This document shows, in pieces, positions 23,863 through 32,653 of a DNA stretch of 57,313 nucleotides. The position numbers and the translations under genes are program-made. The notes beneath the pieces are model-generated. The model was not told where the DNA came from, searched no databases, and saw only the letters and a list, made by a program, of their open reading frames with translations. The number at the start of each line of letters is the position of its first letter. Positions within the stretch are counted from its first letter, which is position 1. Source of the stretch: Clostridia bacterium (GTDB lineage Bacteria; Bacillota_A; Clostridia; Oscillospirales; Acutalibacteraceae); contig RZYX01000003.1 in NCBI GenBank assembly GCA_009930155.1, positions 1 through 57,313 on the forward strand. Direction: 5' to 3'.

Positions 23863-26331
23863 TTAAATTGTCGGTTTCCACTGTTCTGCATTCTTATATG
23901 GATTGTCTATGCCATTTTCATCATACCAAGCTTGTGGATAACGAGGGTTTTCTTTAACAACTATCTGAGTATTGTCAACTTCCGTGCTCTCGCCAGCTCT
24001 TAACATTCTTGCAACAACAACAAGTCTTGCATTGTCAAACTCATAGGTGCAAGTGGAAAGGGTAAGTATTCTGTCAGTTGGATAAATATCAACACCTGTA
24101 AGATAAATAGCTCTCTGGTTAATTTGTGCAATATATCCACCATATATTTCTGTCCATTGCGATTGATTTTCATATTTAAGGTTTGGGAAAATATAGTTAA
24201 ACACATACCCATTGTCTCCGTCTGTCGAACCATTTGTTATAAACGCTGCATAAACCTTCCACTTATAGTTGCCATAAAGTGTATTAAACTCGATTATTGG
24301 TGCCTTCTTAAAGCCTTGTGATGTTGCATATTCTTTAAGGTTTGTAAACATCTGCTCATCTTTGTGCATACGATGACCAAAAATAACTGTGTTAAGGTCA
24401 AGGCTTTCAACATTGTTATTGTAATTTACAAATATAGTGCCATAAGAGCTTTTTTCTTTATTGAAATTATGCTTTAAATAAAAATCGTTATCCTTACTCT
24501 TTTGAACAACTGGCAAATCAATATCAAGACCATCAACTCTTATCCAGCCAACAAGATCTTGGTTAATTGCATAAAGATCTGCAAACTTTGCTTGCATACC
24601 AGTTGGGAAATTTATATCAGGATATTTTTGCCTTATACTCGACCATTCATCAACATCTTTTTCTGATGATTCCATTATCTGTGCAAGATTTGTTATTTCA
24701 TTTTTATTTTGCTTTTTGTTTGCAAAATCTACCGCAAAATAAATTCCACAACCTATAAGAACGATTAAAGAGATTATAACAACAAGCTTGCGAATGATTT
24801 CCTTTACGCTGTCACCCTTCATTGGAAAAGTTGCTAAAGCAAACTTTTTAAAACCTTTTGTATGATCTTTATTAGAATTATTAGAAACCTTTGGAGCTTT
24901 TGGAGCTTTTGAAGCTTTTGGAGCTTTTTCTTTTTTTATCTTATCTTTTTTGATCTTTTCTTTTTTAGGTGCTTCTCTTCTTTTAGTCTTTTTATCCCCA
25001 AACTCACCAAACTCTTCTTCAAAGCCGTTTTCATCAGAGTCTTCCTCATCAAAACCCTTTTGTAAAAATTTTGGTACTCTTGGAACATCTATTCTTTCAT
25101 GTTTTCGCTTTTCAACATTTTTGCCAAAGTTTGCAAGTGGTTCTTGGTCCGGCTCTGGTTCCTGTTCAAAAGCTGCATAGTTTTGCTGTATAGCTGCCAC
25201 CTCTTGTGAAGGTGACTGAGCTTGGTTGCCACCTATATTTGAATGGACTTTGCCATCATCAAAGCGTTCAAGAAGATTATTCATAAACTCCCAATATTGA
25301 GGGTCTTTTTCATCATCTTCACTTAACGGCTGTTCTTTCTCTCCACTTTCAAAAGAGCTGCTGTAAACATCCTGATTCTGTATATTAGCAGGGATAGGCT
25401 GAACTCCTGCCTCATTAATATGAGGTGCTGCCGTGTACATTGAAGGAGGCGAAGGCTGATTATATTCCTGTTGCTCTTGTTGTGCAAAACTTTCAGCCTC
25501 TTGATTTTCAAGCATCTGACTCATAAACGACTGGCTCTGTAAATCATTTGAAAATGGCTCTTGCACTGGCTGATAAGCTGACTGTTGCATATCATTTTGA
25601 TTTGTATATACATCCTGCGATTGATAATTTTCTGCAGGTGCGTAAGGCTGCACTACGGGTTCAACATAATCTGGCCTTATGTTTTGCACAAGATTCGTTG
25701 GCTCGTCAAATGTAGCTGTAAGGCTTGGATTTGATTCCTTGCTTACGCTTTCACTTTCACTCGAATTATAATCCTGTGCTTCATCAGATGAACTAATTGC
25801 AGCATAAAGACTCTGCATTGAAGACATAAAACTGTTTATATCTTCAGAATCATCCTCTTTTGCTTCTTCATTTTGAACATATACTGATTCTTCTAAAGTT
25901 GCTCCCTGTTCTGGATTATATACAGGAGTTGGAGCAGAGAAAATAGACTCACTTACCAATGGCTCGTGAACAATCATATCTTCTTGTGATGAATCTTGCC
26001 CATTTAATATAATATCATTATTTAAAACAACTCCACTATTGATAATAGGCTGACCTATTGATGCTTCTTGCCCGCTCTCATTCAAGCCATACCTCTGTTC
26101 TGGCTGTGCTCCATACATCTCCGCCTGATTTTTAGGTTGCTCAAAAGATTGCCCCTGTGGCTGGAATGATTGTGATGGAGGATTGTATGACACCTGTGCC
26201 GATTTATTTTCCTGTGGTGGCATTGGTGGGTACGGGTAGTACATTGGTTGCCCCTGTGTACTTTGCTCGCTAGGTTGGTTTAGTTCTTCACTTAAAAAAG
26301 GATTCTTAAAACCTTTGTTGTCTTCTGGCAA
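23863..26331 (-). CDS. Class B sortase with a very long cytoplasmic N-terminal extension
   Basis: An 822-aa sortase. The catalytic domain is the last 260 residues: FGHRMHKD (His653), LTLSTC (Cys761) and ARLVVVARM (Arg769) complete the His-Cys-Arg triad. A single membrane helix lies near 520-545. The first 500 residues are predicted cytoplasmic, Gln/Pro/Glu-rich and disordered, ending in Lys-rich repeats (KKEKIKKDKIKKEK, then APKASKAPKAPK). Typical SrtB proteins are about 220-280 residues. Clostridial SrtB enzymes accept xPxTG signals, so VPQTGD (6664-10920) and IPSTGD (39210-39701) are plausible substrates. ATG 26331 is preceded by AAGGAGTGAACATA-type sequence. It lies between the pseudosortase and SpoIID-fusion genes. 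Confidence 0.88.
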   Translation of the reverse strand: MPEDNKGFKNPFLSEELNQPSEQSTQGQPMYYPYPPMPPQENKSAQVSYNPPSQSFQPQGQSFEQPKNQAEMYGAQPEQRYGLNESGQEASIGQPIINSGVVLNNDIILNGQDSSQEDMIVHEPLVSESIFSAPTPVYNPEQGATLEESVYVQNEEAKEDDSEDINSFMSSMQSLYAAISSSDEAQDYNSSESESVSKESNPSLTATFDEPTNLVQNIRPDYVEPVVQPYAPAENYQSQDVYTNQNDMQQSAYQPVQEPFSNDLQSQSFMSQMLENQEAESFAQQEQQEYNQPSPPSMYTAAPHINEAGVQPIPANIQNQDVYSSSFESGEKEQPLSEDDEKDPQYWEFMNNLLERFDDGKVHSNIGGNQAQSPSQEVAAIQQNYAAFEQEPEPDQEPLANFGKNVEKRKHERIDVPRVPKFLQKGFDEEDSDENGFEEEFGEFGDKKTKRREAPKKEKIKKDKIKKEKAPKASKAPKAPKVSNNSNKDHTKGFKKFALATFPMKGDSVKEIIRKLVVIISLIVLIGCGIYFAVDFANKKQNKNEITNLAQIMESSEKDVDEWSSIRQKYPDINFPTGMQAKFADLYAINQDLVGWIRVDGLDIDLPVVQKSKDNDFYLKHNFNKEKSSYGTIFVNYNNNVESLDLNTVIFGHRMHKDEQMFTNLKEYATSQGFKKAPIIEFNTLYGNYKWKVYAAFITNGSTDGDNGYVFNYIFPNLKYENQSQWTEIYGGYIAQINQRAIYLTGVDIYPTDRILTLSTCTYEFDNARLVVVARMLRAGESTEVDNTQIVVKENPRYPQAWYDENGIDNPYKNAEQWKPTI

Positions 26332-26377
26332 TTATGTTCACTCCTTATTGGTAGCTCTATCTTAGTTGATATTTTAT

Positions 26378-26394
26378 CGTAATTATAAATTACG
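26378..26394. promoter_or_regulatory. 17-bp palindrome upstream of srtB
   Basis: CGTAATT-ATA-AATTACG lies in the 123-bp gap before srtB. It could be an operator; it is AT-rich and the evidence is limited to symmetry. Confidence 0.3.
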
Positions 26395-26454
26395 GATTCT
26401 ACCTTTTATGTTTTATATTTATGATTCTATTGTTACTATAACATTCTATTAAGC

Positions 26455-28779
26455 CTATGGCTTGTATGGATTTGGCATATTTTCTATTTTTGAAGAATCT
26501 ATCTTTTCGCTTTCGCCTTCTCTCAACATTCTGGCAACCATTACAAACCTTGCTGGCACCGCCCCGTCATCTGTATCAAAATCAAAGCACGGAACAGAAA
26601 TTGTTAGCAACTTATCCGTTGGCAAAAGGTCAACACCCGTTGTATAAAGCTTACGCATATCAACTTGCTGAGCATAGCTTGCAAAATCATCTGCACTTGG
26701 GTTTTCGCTTGTATAGTCAAACACATATCCATTTTCATCAGGATTTAATGTTGTAAAAAAGCATGCATAAATCTTCCATCTATAATCAGAATACAATGTG
26801 TTAAATGAAATTACCGGTGCGGTCTTATATGCTTCCGTTTTTTCGTATTTAAGTATTTGCGAAAAATTAAATGTTTCTTCTTTGTTATTATTTGCATAAA
26901 TAACAGTGTTTTGACTACCTAATTTCGCATCGCACTTAGCATCTAAAAAAGCTGTGCCTTCCGAAGAATCTTTCTTATAAAAATCATGGGATAAATAATA
27001 TTGGTTGTCCTTGCTCTGCACTACTGGTTGCTCGACACTCACGCCATCAATGGATATTACTCCTACTATGTCTTGGTTTACAATGTAAAGCTCTTTAAAC
27101 TTTTCCTTCATTCCCTTTGGATAAATCAAATCGTCTATTTTGTTTAATCCAGCAAAAACTCCAGTTGAGTCCTCACCACCATTTGGCGAGCCTTTGCCGC
27201 TTTTACTCATTGTGGATAAAATAAGCACCGCTAGACACACGACAATTACAACTACTCCCATTATCATAAGTACTTTTCTTAAAATTTCTGACGGCGAATC
27301 TGTATTTAATGGTATTATTTTTCCAAGTTTGCCTGAAATTTTAATTGATTTTCTACCTTCATTTTTAAAATCATCTTCATGTTCTTCAACTGTTTCAATA
27401 TAATTTAAAATTGCTTTATTTAATTTTTCTTCCTGAGTTTGTCTTTCTTGCTTTAATTTATTCTTATTTTCTTTTTCTAACTTTATTTCTTGTACTGACT
27501 CTACTTTTATCATAGATTCATTTCGTTTTTCAATAGCTTTTTCAGGCTTTTCTTTTTTAGCTATCTTCTTTTTAATTCTATCTTTCACCTTAAGTTTATC
27601 TGCTAACTTAAACTTGTTTTCTACCTTGAGCTTATCTTCTACCTTGAGCTTATCTTCTACCTTAGGCTTATCTTCTACCTTAGGCTTATCTTCTACCTTA
27701 GGCTTATCTTCTACCTTAGGCTTATCTTCTACCTTAGGCTTTTTCTCTACCGCTGTCTTTTTCTCTACAGTTGACTTTTTCTCTGCAGCTGGTTTTTTAT
27801 CTGCGGCTGGTTTTTTATCTGCAGCTGGCTTTTTCTCTGCAGCTGGTTTTTTCTCTGCCGCTGTCTTTTTCTCTGCAGTTGACTTTTTATCTGCATCTGG
27901 CTTTTTCTCTGCAGCTAGCTTTTTCTCTGCCGCTAGCTTTTTCTCTGCCACTGGCTTTTTCTCTGCAGCTGGTTTTTTCTCTGCAGCTGGCTTTTTCTCT
28001 GCCGCTAGCTTTTTCTCTGCCGCTAGCTTTTTCTCTGCAGCTGGTTTTTTCTCTGCCACTGGTTTTTTCTCTGCAGCTGGCTTTTTCTCTGCAGTTGACT
28101 TTTTCTCTGCAGTTGACTTTTTCTCTGCCGCTGGCTTTTTCTCTGCCGCTGGCTTTTTCTCTGCCGCTGGCTTTTTCTCTGCCGCTGGCTTTTTCTCTGT
28201 AGCTGGTTTTTTCTCTGCCTTAGGTTTGTCTTCTGCCTTAGGCTTATCCTTCGCAGGTGATGATTTTTTTGTAGCTGGCTTCTTTTTTGCCAAGTCATCA
28301 GTTTTTTCTTGTTTAGTTTTACTCGATTTATTTGCAGAGGATTTAGGTTCCTCTATAATCTTGCTTTCTGAATCTTCTTTGGTTGCTTTTGCTTTTGTTT
28401 TGGTTTGAGTTGTTTTACCACTAGCTTTTTTAGAAGTGCTAGCCACTTTCTCTTTTGATTTTGCAGGAGTTTTTGGCTGTTCACTTTTACTGCTACTATC
28501 TTTCTTTGACGCAGATTTTTTATCTGTCTCTGTCTTCTCTGCTTTTGATTTTGTACTTTTAGCAACCTTTGTTTCTTCCTGCTTATCTTTTGCCTTTGAT
28601 TGTGTTTTCTTGGCAGGTTCTTTTTTTGTGCTAGCAGTTGTCTTTTTTGATTCATCAGCCTTTTTTGTGCTTTTACTTGCGGGCTTTTCCTTAGGCTTTT
28701 CCTTAGGCTTTTCCTTAGGCTTTTCCACCTGATTGGTCAGCTGTTCTTTTTCATTATTCTGGGACTTTATTTCTGCCAT
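26455..28779 (-). CDS. Sortase B-like pseudoenzyme with histone-H1-like repeat tail
   Basis: A 774-aa protein paralogous to the downstream SrtB. The C-terminal domain keeps its fold signatures (VNQDIVGVISIDGVSVEQPV, SFNTLYSDYRWKIYACF, MVARMLREGES). The catalytic His is Asn630 in VIYANNNK where SrtB has VIFGHRMH. The TLSTC motif reads TISVPC, putting Cys731 one place off. Arg744 remains after a 6-residue insertion. A membrane helix lies near 512-534. The cytoplasmic N-terminus is extremely Lys/Ala/Pro-rich, with about 37 tandem hexamers (KPAAEK, KSTAEK, KPKVED). ATG 28779 follows GAGGTG by 6 nt; a GTG lies three codons earlier. It starts 19 nt after cinA. Probably catalytically dead, perhaps a scaffold or regulator. 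Confidence 0.8.
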   Translation of the reverse strand: MAEIKSQNNEKEQLTNQVEKPKEKPKEKPKEKPASKSTKKADESKKTTASTKKEPAKKTQSKAKDKQEETKVAKSTKSKAEKTETDKKSASKKDSSSKSEQPKTPAKSKEKVASTSKKASGKTTQTKTKAKATKEDSESKIIEEPKSSANKSSKTKQEKTDDLAKKKPATKKSSPAKDKPKAEDKPKAEKKPATEKKPAAEKKPAAEKKPAAEKKPAAEKKSTAEKKSTAEKKPAAEKKPVAEKKPAAEKKLAAEKKLAAEKKPAAEKKPAAEKKPVAEKKLAAEKKLAAEKKPDADKKSTAEKKTAAEKKPAAEKKPAADKKPAADKKPAAEKKSTVEKKTAVEKKPKVEDKPKVEDKPKVEDKPKVEDKPKVEDKLKVEDKLKVENKFKLADKLKVKDRIKKKIAKKEKPEKAIEKRNESMIKVESVQEIKLEKENKNKLKQERQTQEEKLNKAILNYIETVEEHEDDFKNEGRKSIKISGKLGKIIPLNTDSPSEILRKVLMIMGVVVIVVCLAVLILSTMSKSGKGSPNGGEDSTGVFAGLNKIDDLIYPKGMKEKFKELYIVNQDIVGVISIDGVSVEQPVVQSKDNQYYLSHDFYKKDSSEGTAFLDAKCDAKLGSQNTVIYANNNKEETFNFSQILKYEKTEAYKTAPVISFNTLYSDYRWKIYACFFTTLNPDENGYVFDYTSENPSADDFASYAQQVDMRKLYTTGVDLLPTDKLLTISVPCFDFDTDDGAVPARFVMVARMLREGESEKIDSSKIENMPNPYKP
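27590..28250 (-). repeat. 18-bp tandem repeat array encoding Lys-rich hexamers
   Basis: About 37 copies of an 18-bp unit (plus strand type CTTTTTCTCTGCAGCTGG) encode KPAAEK-like hexamers on the minus strand, grading into KPKVED units at the left end. Copies differ mostly by single substitutions, so the array is recent and likely variable in length between strains. The antisense open frames here are by-products of the repeat. Confidence 0.9.
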
Positions 28780-28798
28780 TCCACACACCTCTTATTTA

Positions 28799-30070
28799 TC
28801 AAAAATCTATTCTGCTGAGCTCAAGCTCATCTATTTTCTCTTCCAGATACATTCTCGCTATATTAAACGCATACGAACCCGTTACATAACGATTGTAATC
28901 CCTTTGTCCACTTCTTCCTGTTTCGAGCTTTTTACACCATACTGATTTTCCATCTGTAAGTGCAATAAAGCTAAGCCCAACTGGTGCTCCTGTTTCGTCT
29001 GAATTTGGGCCTGATATACCTGTTATTCCTATAGCAATTGATGCTCCGCTAAGTTTTAATGCACCTTTTGCCATTTCAACGGCTACTTGTTCACTAATCG
29101 CCGTATGCTCTTTTATTGTATCTTCACAAACACCAAGCACCTGCTGTTTAATTCTGTTTGAATATGAAACTATTCCACATTCAAAAGCTGAGCTAGAACC
29201 TGAAATGTCTGTAATTCTCTTTGCCGCATATCCACCTGTGCAAGACTCTGCAATAGATATCGTCATATTTTTTTGAACAAGCAGTTCAACCAATCTCTGC
29301 TCAATATTGTCAAAGTCAATTCCATATATTAAACTCCCAAAACGGGAATACATATTATCTATAATCGGCTTAATCATCTGCATTGCTTCATCCTGCGTTT
29401 TTGCCTTTGCAGTTACTCTAAGCAGTGCTTCCCCATCCTTTGCATATGGTGCAACAGTTGGGTTACTCTGGTCTAAAAGGTCTGCCACCTTTTCCGCCAT
29501 TGCAGATTCACCTATGCCAAATGTGCGTATGCTGTGTGAAACTATAACGCTATCTGAAAACTTTTGCAAAAAAGGCTTTGCCGAATCATTAAACATTGGC
29601 ATAAGTTCCCTTGGTGGCCCAGGCAACATGATAATTACTTTGCCGTCCTTTTCCAATGCACACCCTGGTGCAGTACCATGACTATTTTTAAAAACAGTTG
29701 AACCTTTTGGTATATATGCTTGTTTTTCGTTTGTTTTAGGTATTGGATGTTTGAGTCTAGAAAAATATGCTTTCATATTTTCAAGGCTTTCTTCATGCAA
29801 TTCAAGCTCAAAACCAAGCGCCTTACTGCACACCTCTTTTGTGATATCGTCCGCAGTTGGACCAAGCCCACCTGTGGTTATTACTATGTCACTATGCTCA
29901 AGTGCTGCCTTAAGCGAGTGCATAAGCCTTTCTTCGTTGTCACCAACAGTGCTAATATACTGCACACCTATTCCAAGCTGTGCCAGCTCCCTTGATAAAA
30001 ATTGTGCGTTAGTGTTTAAAATATCCCCGAGTAAAAGTTCTGTTCCAACATTGAGAATCTCACAGTTCAA
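28799..30070 (-). CDS. cinA: CinA: nicotinamide-nucleotide amidase / competence-damage protein
   Basis: A 423-aa full-length CinA. The N-terminal MoCF-like domain has VGTELLLGDILNTNA, TTGGLGPTADD and MLPGPPREL. The C-terminal PncC domain has SIAESCTGG, SGSSSAFECGIVSYSN and GITGISGP. The enzyme deamidates NMN to nicotinate mononucleotide and clears damaged ADP-ribose derivatives. A TTG start at 30070 follows GGGGATGAGCTT. It lies 21 nt after thiI and 19 nt before the pseudosortase gene, in one transcription direction. It also serves as the local reference for the degenerate CinA module at 21550-23811. Confidence 0.95.
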   Translation of the reverse strand: MNCEILNVGTELLLGDILNTNAQFLSRELAQLGIGVQYISTVGDNEERLMHSLKAALEHSDIVITTGGLGPTADDITKEVCSKALGFELELHEESLENMKAYFSRLKHPIPKTNEKQAYIPKGSTVFKNSHGTAPGCALEKDGKVIIMLPGPPRELMPMFNDSAKPFLQKFSDSVIVSHSIRTFGIGESAMAEKVADLLDQSNPTVAPYAKDGEALLRVTAKAKTQDEAMQMIKPIIDNMYSRFGSLIYGIDFDNIEQRLVELLVQKNMTISIAESCTGGYAAKRITDISGSSSAFECGIVSYSNRIKQQVLGVCEDTIKEHTAISEQVAVEMAKGALKLSGASIAIGITGISGPNSDETGAPVGLSFIALTDGKSVWCKKLETGRSGQRDYNRYVTGSYAFNIARMYLEEKIDELELSRIDF

Positions 30071-30091
30071 AAGCTCATCCCCTTGTTTTAA

Positions 30092-31261
30092 TTATCCAAT
30101 GGCTATAATTCGCTTGCCATCTATAGAACGCTGTACTAATGAGTCTATATTAAGTTTTTCCTCCGCCTGCTCAACATATTCAAGTGTTGGACGAGTTCTT
30201 GGATGTTTTGGTGTAAATACTGTGCAACAATCTTCATACGGCTGAATTGAAATATCAAATGTATCAATTTTTCTTGATATTGTTACTATTTCATCCTTGT
30301 CCATTCCAATGAGTGGACGCAAAGTAAGTATATCACAAACTGCATCAGTGCATCCCATAGCATAAAGAGTTTGGCTTGCAACCTGCCCCAAGCTCTCACC
30401 AGTTATAAGTGCTCCACAATTATCCTGCTTTGCAATTTTTTCTGATATACGCATCATAAATCTACGCATAATTATTGTAAATAATTCCTCTGGACAATTG
30501 TCCTTTATTTGCTCCTGTATTTCTGTAAATGGCACAACAAACATTGTTATTCTGCCACTATACTTAGAAAGTTTTTGTAAAAGTTCAACAACCTTTTGCT
30601 CTGCCCTTTGGCTTGTGTATGGAGGAGAGGCAAAGTGAATTGCTGTGAGGCTCATGCCACGCTTAGACATCATCCAGCCTGCAACCGGGCTATCAATTCC
30701 GCCTGACACCAAGAGTGCCGCTTTGCCTGCTGTGCCAACAGGCATGCCACCTGCACCTTTTAATTGATTGCCTCTTACATATGCATATTTATCTCTAATC
30801 TCTATGTTCACGGTAAGCTCTGGATTGTGAACATCAACCTCAAGGTGCGGGAATTTTTCAAGAAGATACCCACCAACCTCATTACATATTTCGGGAGACT
30901 TGAGCGGAAATTTTTTGTCTGCCCTTTTTGCTTCAACTTTAAAAGTTTTTGTTTCTAAAAGAAGTTCTGCAAGGTAGCTTTCTGCCACCTTTAGAATATC
31001 GTCCATATTCTTTTGTGCCGCAGCGGCTCTTGAAAGCCCTGCTATGCCAAACACCTTTAAAAGTATGTCAACTGCTTGCTGCATATTAACATCTTCACTG
31101 ATTGGCTCAATTGTTATGGTGGACTGAGACTTCTTTATATCAAATTTGCCAATAGCAGATAGCCTACGGCGAATGTTTTTGATAAGAGCATCTTCAAAAG
31201 TTGAACGATTGAGTCCTTTTAATGCAAGCTCACCGTTTTTTATTAAAATTATTTCCTTCAT
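30092..31261 (-). CDS. thiI: tRNA 4-thiouridine synthase ThiI
   Basis: A 389-aa ThiI without a rhodanese domain. The N-terminal ferredoxin-like and THUMP region ends near residue 165. The PP-loop SGGIDSPVAGWM (about 180-192) binds ATP, and ITGESLGQVASQT and YEDCCTVFTP follow. It adenylates U8 of tRNA and inserts sulfur supplied by a dedicated cysteine desulfurase; here that is the gene directly upstream. ATG 31261 is preferred to 31270 because AAGGA then lies at a workable distance. Confidence 0.95.
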   Translation of the reverse strand: MKEIILIKNGELALKGLNRSTFEDALIKNIRRRLSAIGKFDIKKSQSTITIEPISEDVNMQQAVDILLKVFGIAGLSRAAAAQKNMDDILKVAESYLAELLLETKTFKVEAKRADKKFPLKSPEICNEVGGYLLEKFPHLEVDVHNPELTVNIEIRDKYAYVRGNQLKGAGGMPVGTAGKAALLVSGGIDSPVAGWMMSKRGMSLTAIHFASPPYTSQRAEQKVVELLQKLSKYSGRITMFVVPFTEIQEQIKDNCPEELFTIIMRRFMMRISEKIAKQDNCGALITGESLGQVASQTLYAMGCTDAVCDILTLRPLIGMDKDEIVTISRKIDTFDISIQPYEDCCTVFTPKHPRTRPTLEYVEQAEEKLNIDSLVQRSIDGKRIIAIG

Positions 31262-31292
31262 TTTTATCATTCCTTAATTTTTGCCTTTATTT

Positions 31293-32423
31293 TTATCTAC
31301 GCTTTAGCTTGTTTCTTGCATCGACAATATTTTCTGCAAGGAATTTAAGTTCATCCTCTGTGGTATAGCGTGAAAGGCTTACCCTAATTGCACTATCTAT
31401 CCTTGAATTTGGAAGACTCATACTTGTTAGAACCTTGCTTCTATGCCCCTTTGAGCAAGCAGAGCCTGATGATACATAAATTCCACGAGATGATAATTCA
31501 TTACGCATAACTTCTGACGGAATACCCTCAACAGAAAAATTTATAATATAAGGAAGAGCATCTGACGGTGAATTTATATATACTTCAGGTACATGAGAAA
31601 TCTCCCGAACAAAATTGTCCCGCATAATCGACATTTTTACTGCTGTAGTATCAAGCCGCTTAAATTCTGTGGTGGCAGCTCCAAACCCAACAATTGCGGG
31701 CATTGGTGATGTTCCTGAACGAACACCCTCTTCCTGACCTCCACCATAAACGGGCGAAACAATCCTAACACCCTTGCGAATGTAAAGTGCTCCAACACCT
31801 TTGGGGCCATGAACCTTATGAGCACTTACGCTCATCATATCAACGCCCAATTCATAAGGGTTTACAAAAATTTTGCCAAAAGCCTGAACTGCGTCACAAT
31901 GAATAAGTGCAGGGCTACCAGCTCTTTTCACTGCCATCCTTGCAGCTTTTACAGGCTGAAGGCTTCCAACCTCATTGTTTACAAGCATAATGCTTATTAA
32001 AATCGTATTTCTATTAACCTCTCTAAAAAGGTCTGATTCTTTTATTTTACCGTCTATTCCAACGGGAAGACGAACTACCTCAAAGCCTTTCTTTTCAAGC
32101 CTCATCATTGCTTCCGAGATACTCGGATGCTCAACAGCTGTTGTTATTATTCTTTTTCCCCTGCGTTTCAGCGCTTCTACCGCTCCAAAAACTGCAATGT
32201 TGTTACTCTCTGTTCCGCCACTGGTGAAATAAACTTCATCAGAACTGCAAGAAAATGCATTGGCGACATTTACTCTTGCCAAATCAAGTGCCGCTTTCGC
32301 CTCATCACCTTTTTTGTGCAAAGATGCGGGATTGCCATAGTTATTGGTCAAAAGAGAATACATCTCTTTTGCCGCTAAATTACAAACCTGAGTGGTTGCA
32401 CTGTTATCAAAATAGCACTCCAA
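31293..32423 (-). CDS. NifS/IscS-type cysteine desulfurase (ThiI partner)
   Basis: A 376-aa PLP enzyme. FDNSATTQ at the N-terminus, TSGGTESNN, HCDAVQAFGK, the PLP lysine in SAHKVHGPKG, and the catalytic Cys in SSGSACSKGHRS are all intact. It takes sulfur from cysteine as an enzyme persulfide. A TTG start at 32423 follows GGAGGAGAGATT. The gene ends 31 nt before thiI, the arrangement seen in Bacillus for NifZ-ThiI, so its main role is probably tRNA thiolation. It is transcribed divergently from ypeB. Confidence 0.93.
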   Translation of the reverse strand: MECYFDNSATTQVCNLAAKEMYSLLTNNYGNPASLHKKGDEAKAALDLARVNVANAFSCSSDEVYFTSGGTESNNIAVFGAVEALKRRGKRIITTAVEHPSISEAMMRLEKKGFEVVRLPVGIDGKIKESDLFREVNRNTILISIMLVNNEVGSLQPVKAARMAVKRAGSPALIHCDAVQAFGKIFVNPYELGVDMMSVSAHKVHGPKGVGALYIRKGVRIVSPVYGGGQEEGVRSGTSPMPAIVGFGAATTEFKRLDTTAVKMSIMRDNFVREISHVPEVYINSPSDALPYIINFSVEGIPSEVMRNELSSRGIYVSSGSACSKGHRSKVLTSMSLPNSRIDSAIRVSLSRYTTEDELKFLAENIVDARNKLKRR

Positions 32424-32653
32424 AATCTCTCCTCCAGAAAATTAGTTTTTGGAATAGAATATATTCCATATTATTATACAGTATTCAAGCAATGCGTGCA
32501 ATGCTATTTAAAAAACTTTTCACTTAAAGAACTACCATTTTGCGATGTTTTTTAACATATTTTGTAATCTTAGAAAAGTCATTTTGAATATTTTTTCTTA
32601 TTTGTGAAAAAATAGATATGTTTTATAAAAATTTTTACTCGGAGGGTTTGGAC

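Noticed and set aside
27590..28250. CRISPR-like array
   Set aside because: The repeats are contiguous 18-bp coding units without spacers, in frame with a protein. They are not CRISPR repeats.
27614..28408. 264-codon plus-strand open frame opposite the repeat array
   Set aside because: It is the antisense reading of the 18-bp repeats (Phe/Ser/Ala pattern), with no ribosome site. The minus-strand sortase-like frame explains the DNA.
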